From Altererythrobacter sp. TH136 (lineage in GTDB: Bacteria; Pseudomonadota; Alphaproteobacteria; Sphingomonadales; Sphingomonadaceae): DNA of 64,000 nucleotides. The position numbers and the translations under genes are program-made. The notes under the pieces were generated by a model. It searched no databases, had not been told where the DNA came from, and worked only from the letters and a program-made list of their open reading frames with translations. The stretch lies in NCBI RefSeq assembly GCF_007065885.1, contig NZ_CP041409.1, positions 1,659,501 through 1,723,500 on the forward strand. Direction: 5' to 3'. This document shows positions 63,678 through 64,000 of this stretch, piece by piece (within the stretch, counting starts at the first letter, position 1; each line of letters opens with the position of its first letter).

Positions 63678-64000
63678 TTATGTCGAGTTGCCGCTTCGGC
63701 GGAACTGACCCAGCGCCACACGACCCTTGTACAAAGCATTTAGCAGCTCGCTTTCCAGTGGATGGCGCACGAGATGCACCGCAACCAGCCAGAATATCGC
63801 GCCACCGAGAATAGACGCTCCAATTAGCAGAAGCGGCGGAAGCGCGGAAGTGCCGACGACTAGGAGGAGAATGGCTCCAGGCGCTATGCTGGCTGCCGCA
63901 ATGATCGCGTTAGTAAAGAGAGCCCGGGCGAACTCTCGCGCCCTGACGTCGGTCATCCGCAGGATCTGGGGCACGTACATGAAGGTCGCAAACAGGACCT
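63678..64000 (-). CDS. probable polysaccharide flippase, C-terminal end only
   Basis: The frame stays open to the window edge, so only the last 107 residues are seen. Two strong helices (FTNAIIAAASIAPGAILLLVVG and LPPLLLIGASILGGAIFWLVAVHLV) and a basic tail (LYKGRVALGQFRRSG) fit the C-terminal helices of a Wzx/MATE-type oligosaccharide flippase, expected in this locus. Without the N-terminal helices this remains a position-based call. It is followed 14 bases later by the methyltransferase-like gene. Confidence 0.6.
   Translation of the reverse strand, partial: VLFATFMYVPQILRMTDVRAREFARALFTNAIIAAASIAPGAILLLVVGTSALPPLLLIGASILGGAIFWLVAVHLVRHPLESELLNALYKGRVALGQFRRSGNST

Overview
The window reads as a high-GC chromosome segment of an alphaproteobacterium, most likely a sphingomonad (Sphingomonadales, Erythrobacteraceae-like). 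Pointers are a SciP-type CtrA regulator, a giant NAD-glutamate dehydrogenase of about 1,580 residues, a CYP153-type P450, and an EcfG-type stress promoter. Family assignments come from reading the protein sequences, with no database search. No rRNA, tRNA, CRISPR array, transposase or prophage was recognised.

Region 1 (1-29.9 kb) is mostly housekeeping: a 5'-truncated M28 peptidase, agmatine deiminase, thrS behind a threonine-rich leader peptide, a Tat-exported PhoD-like phosphatase, a hydrolase/TPR/luciferase-like monooxygenase cluster, NAD-GDH, a ferredoxin-reductase-type flavoprotein, queG, an ABC exporter pair, CYP153, msrB, a GlsB-like stress protein, sciP with a coupled partner gene, mnmA, a lipoprotein serine hydrolase, the pdxH-CDF-phzF operon, a CbpA-like chaperone, a YihY protein and fabI.

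Region 2 (30.0-37.6 kb) is a rearranged accessory stretch. Two tandem genes encode secreted Calx-beta/RTX proteins. Their N-terminal heads differ, but they share a 1,412-bp 3' block (33521-34932 and 36039-37450) that spans the C-terminal 430 residues, the terminator and 61 bp beyond the T-run; I found no difference wherever I compared it. A third degenerate tail remains at 30043-30289, and an inverted, frameshifted RTX fragment abuts the end of the last repeat.

Region 3 (37.9-42.5 kb) carries dTDP-L-rhamnose synthesis (rmlC, rmlB, rmlD, rmlA) and a glycosyltransferase. Region 4 (42.6-51.7 kb, minus strand) holds a 985-residue RTX protein, its terminator, and a tightly packed type I secretion operon (TolC-like, PrtD-like ABC, HlyD-like) that ends in a second glycosyltransferase. 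The RTX and Calx-beta/RTX proteins share a related C-terminal module, so this exporter may serve all of them.

Region 5 (52.4-64 kb) is an exopolysaccharide locus of the Wzy type: two polymerase/ligase-like membrane proteins, a Wza-like lipoprotein, a Wzc-like tyrosine kinase, an unrecognised TPR-like protein, the initiating sugar-phosphate transferase, a rhamnan-type and a GT2 glycosyltransferase, a methyltransferase-like protein and the end of a probable flippase. Taken together, the right half looks like a surface locus that makes a probably rhamnose-containing polysaccharide and exports large repetitive calcium-binding proteins.
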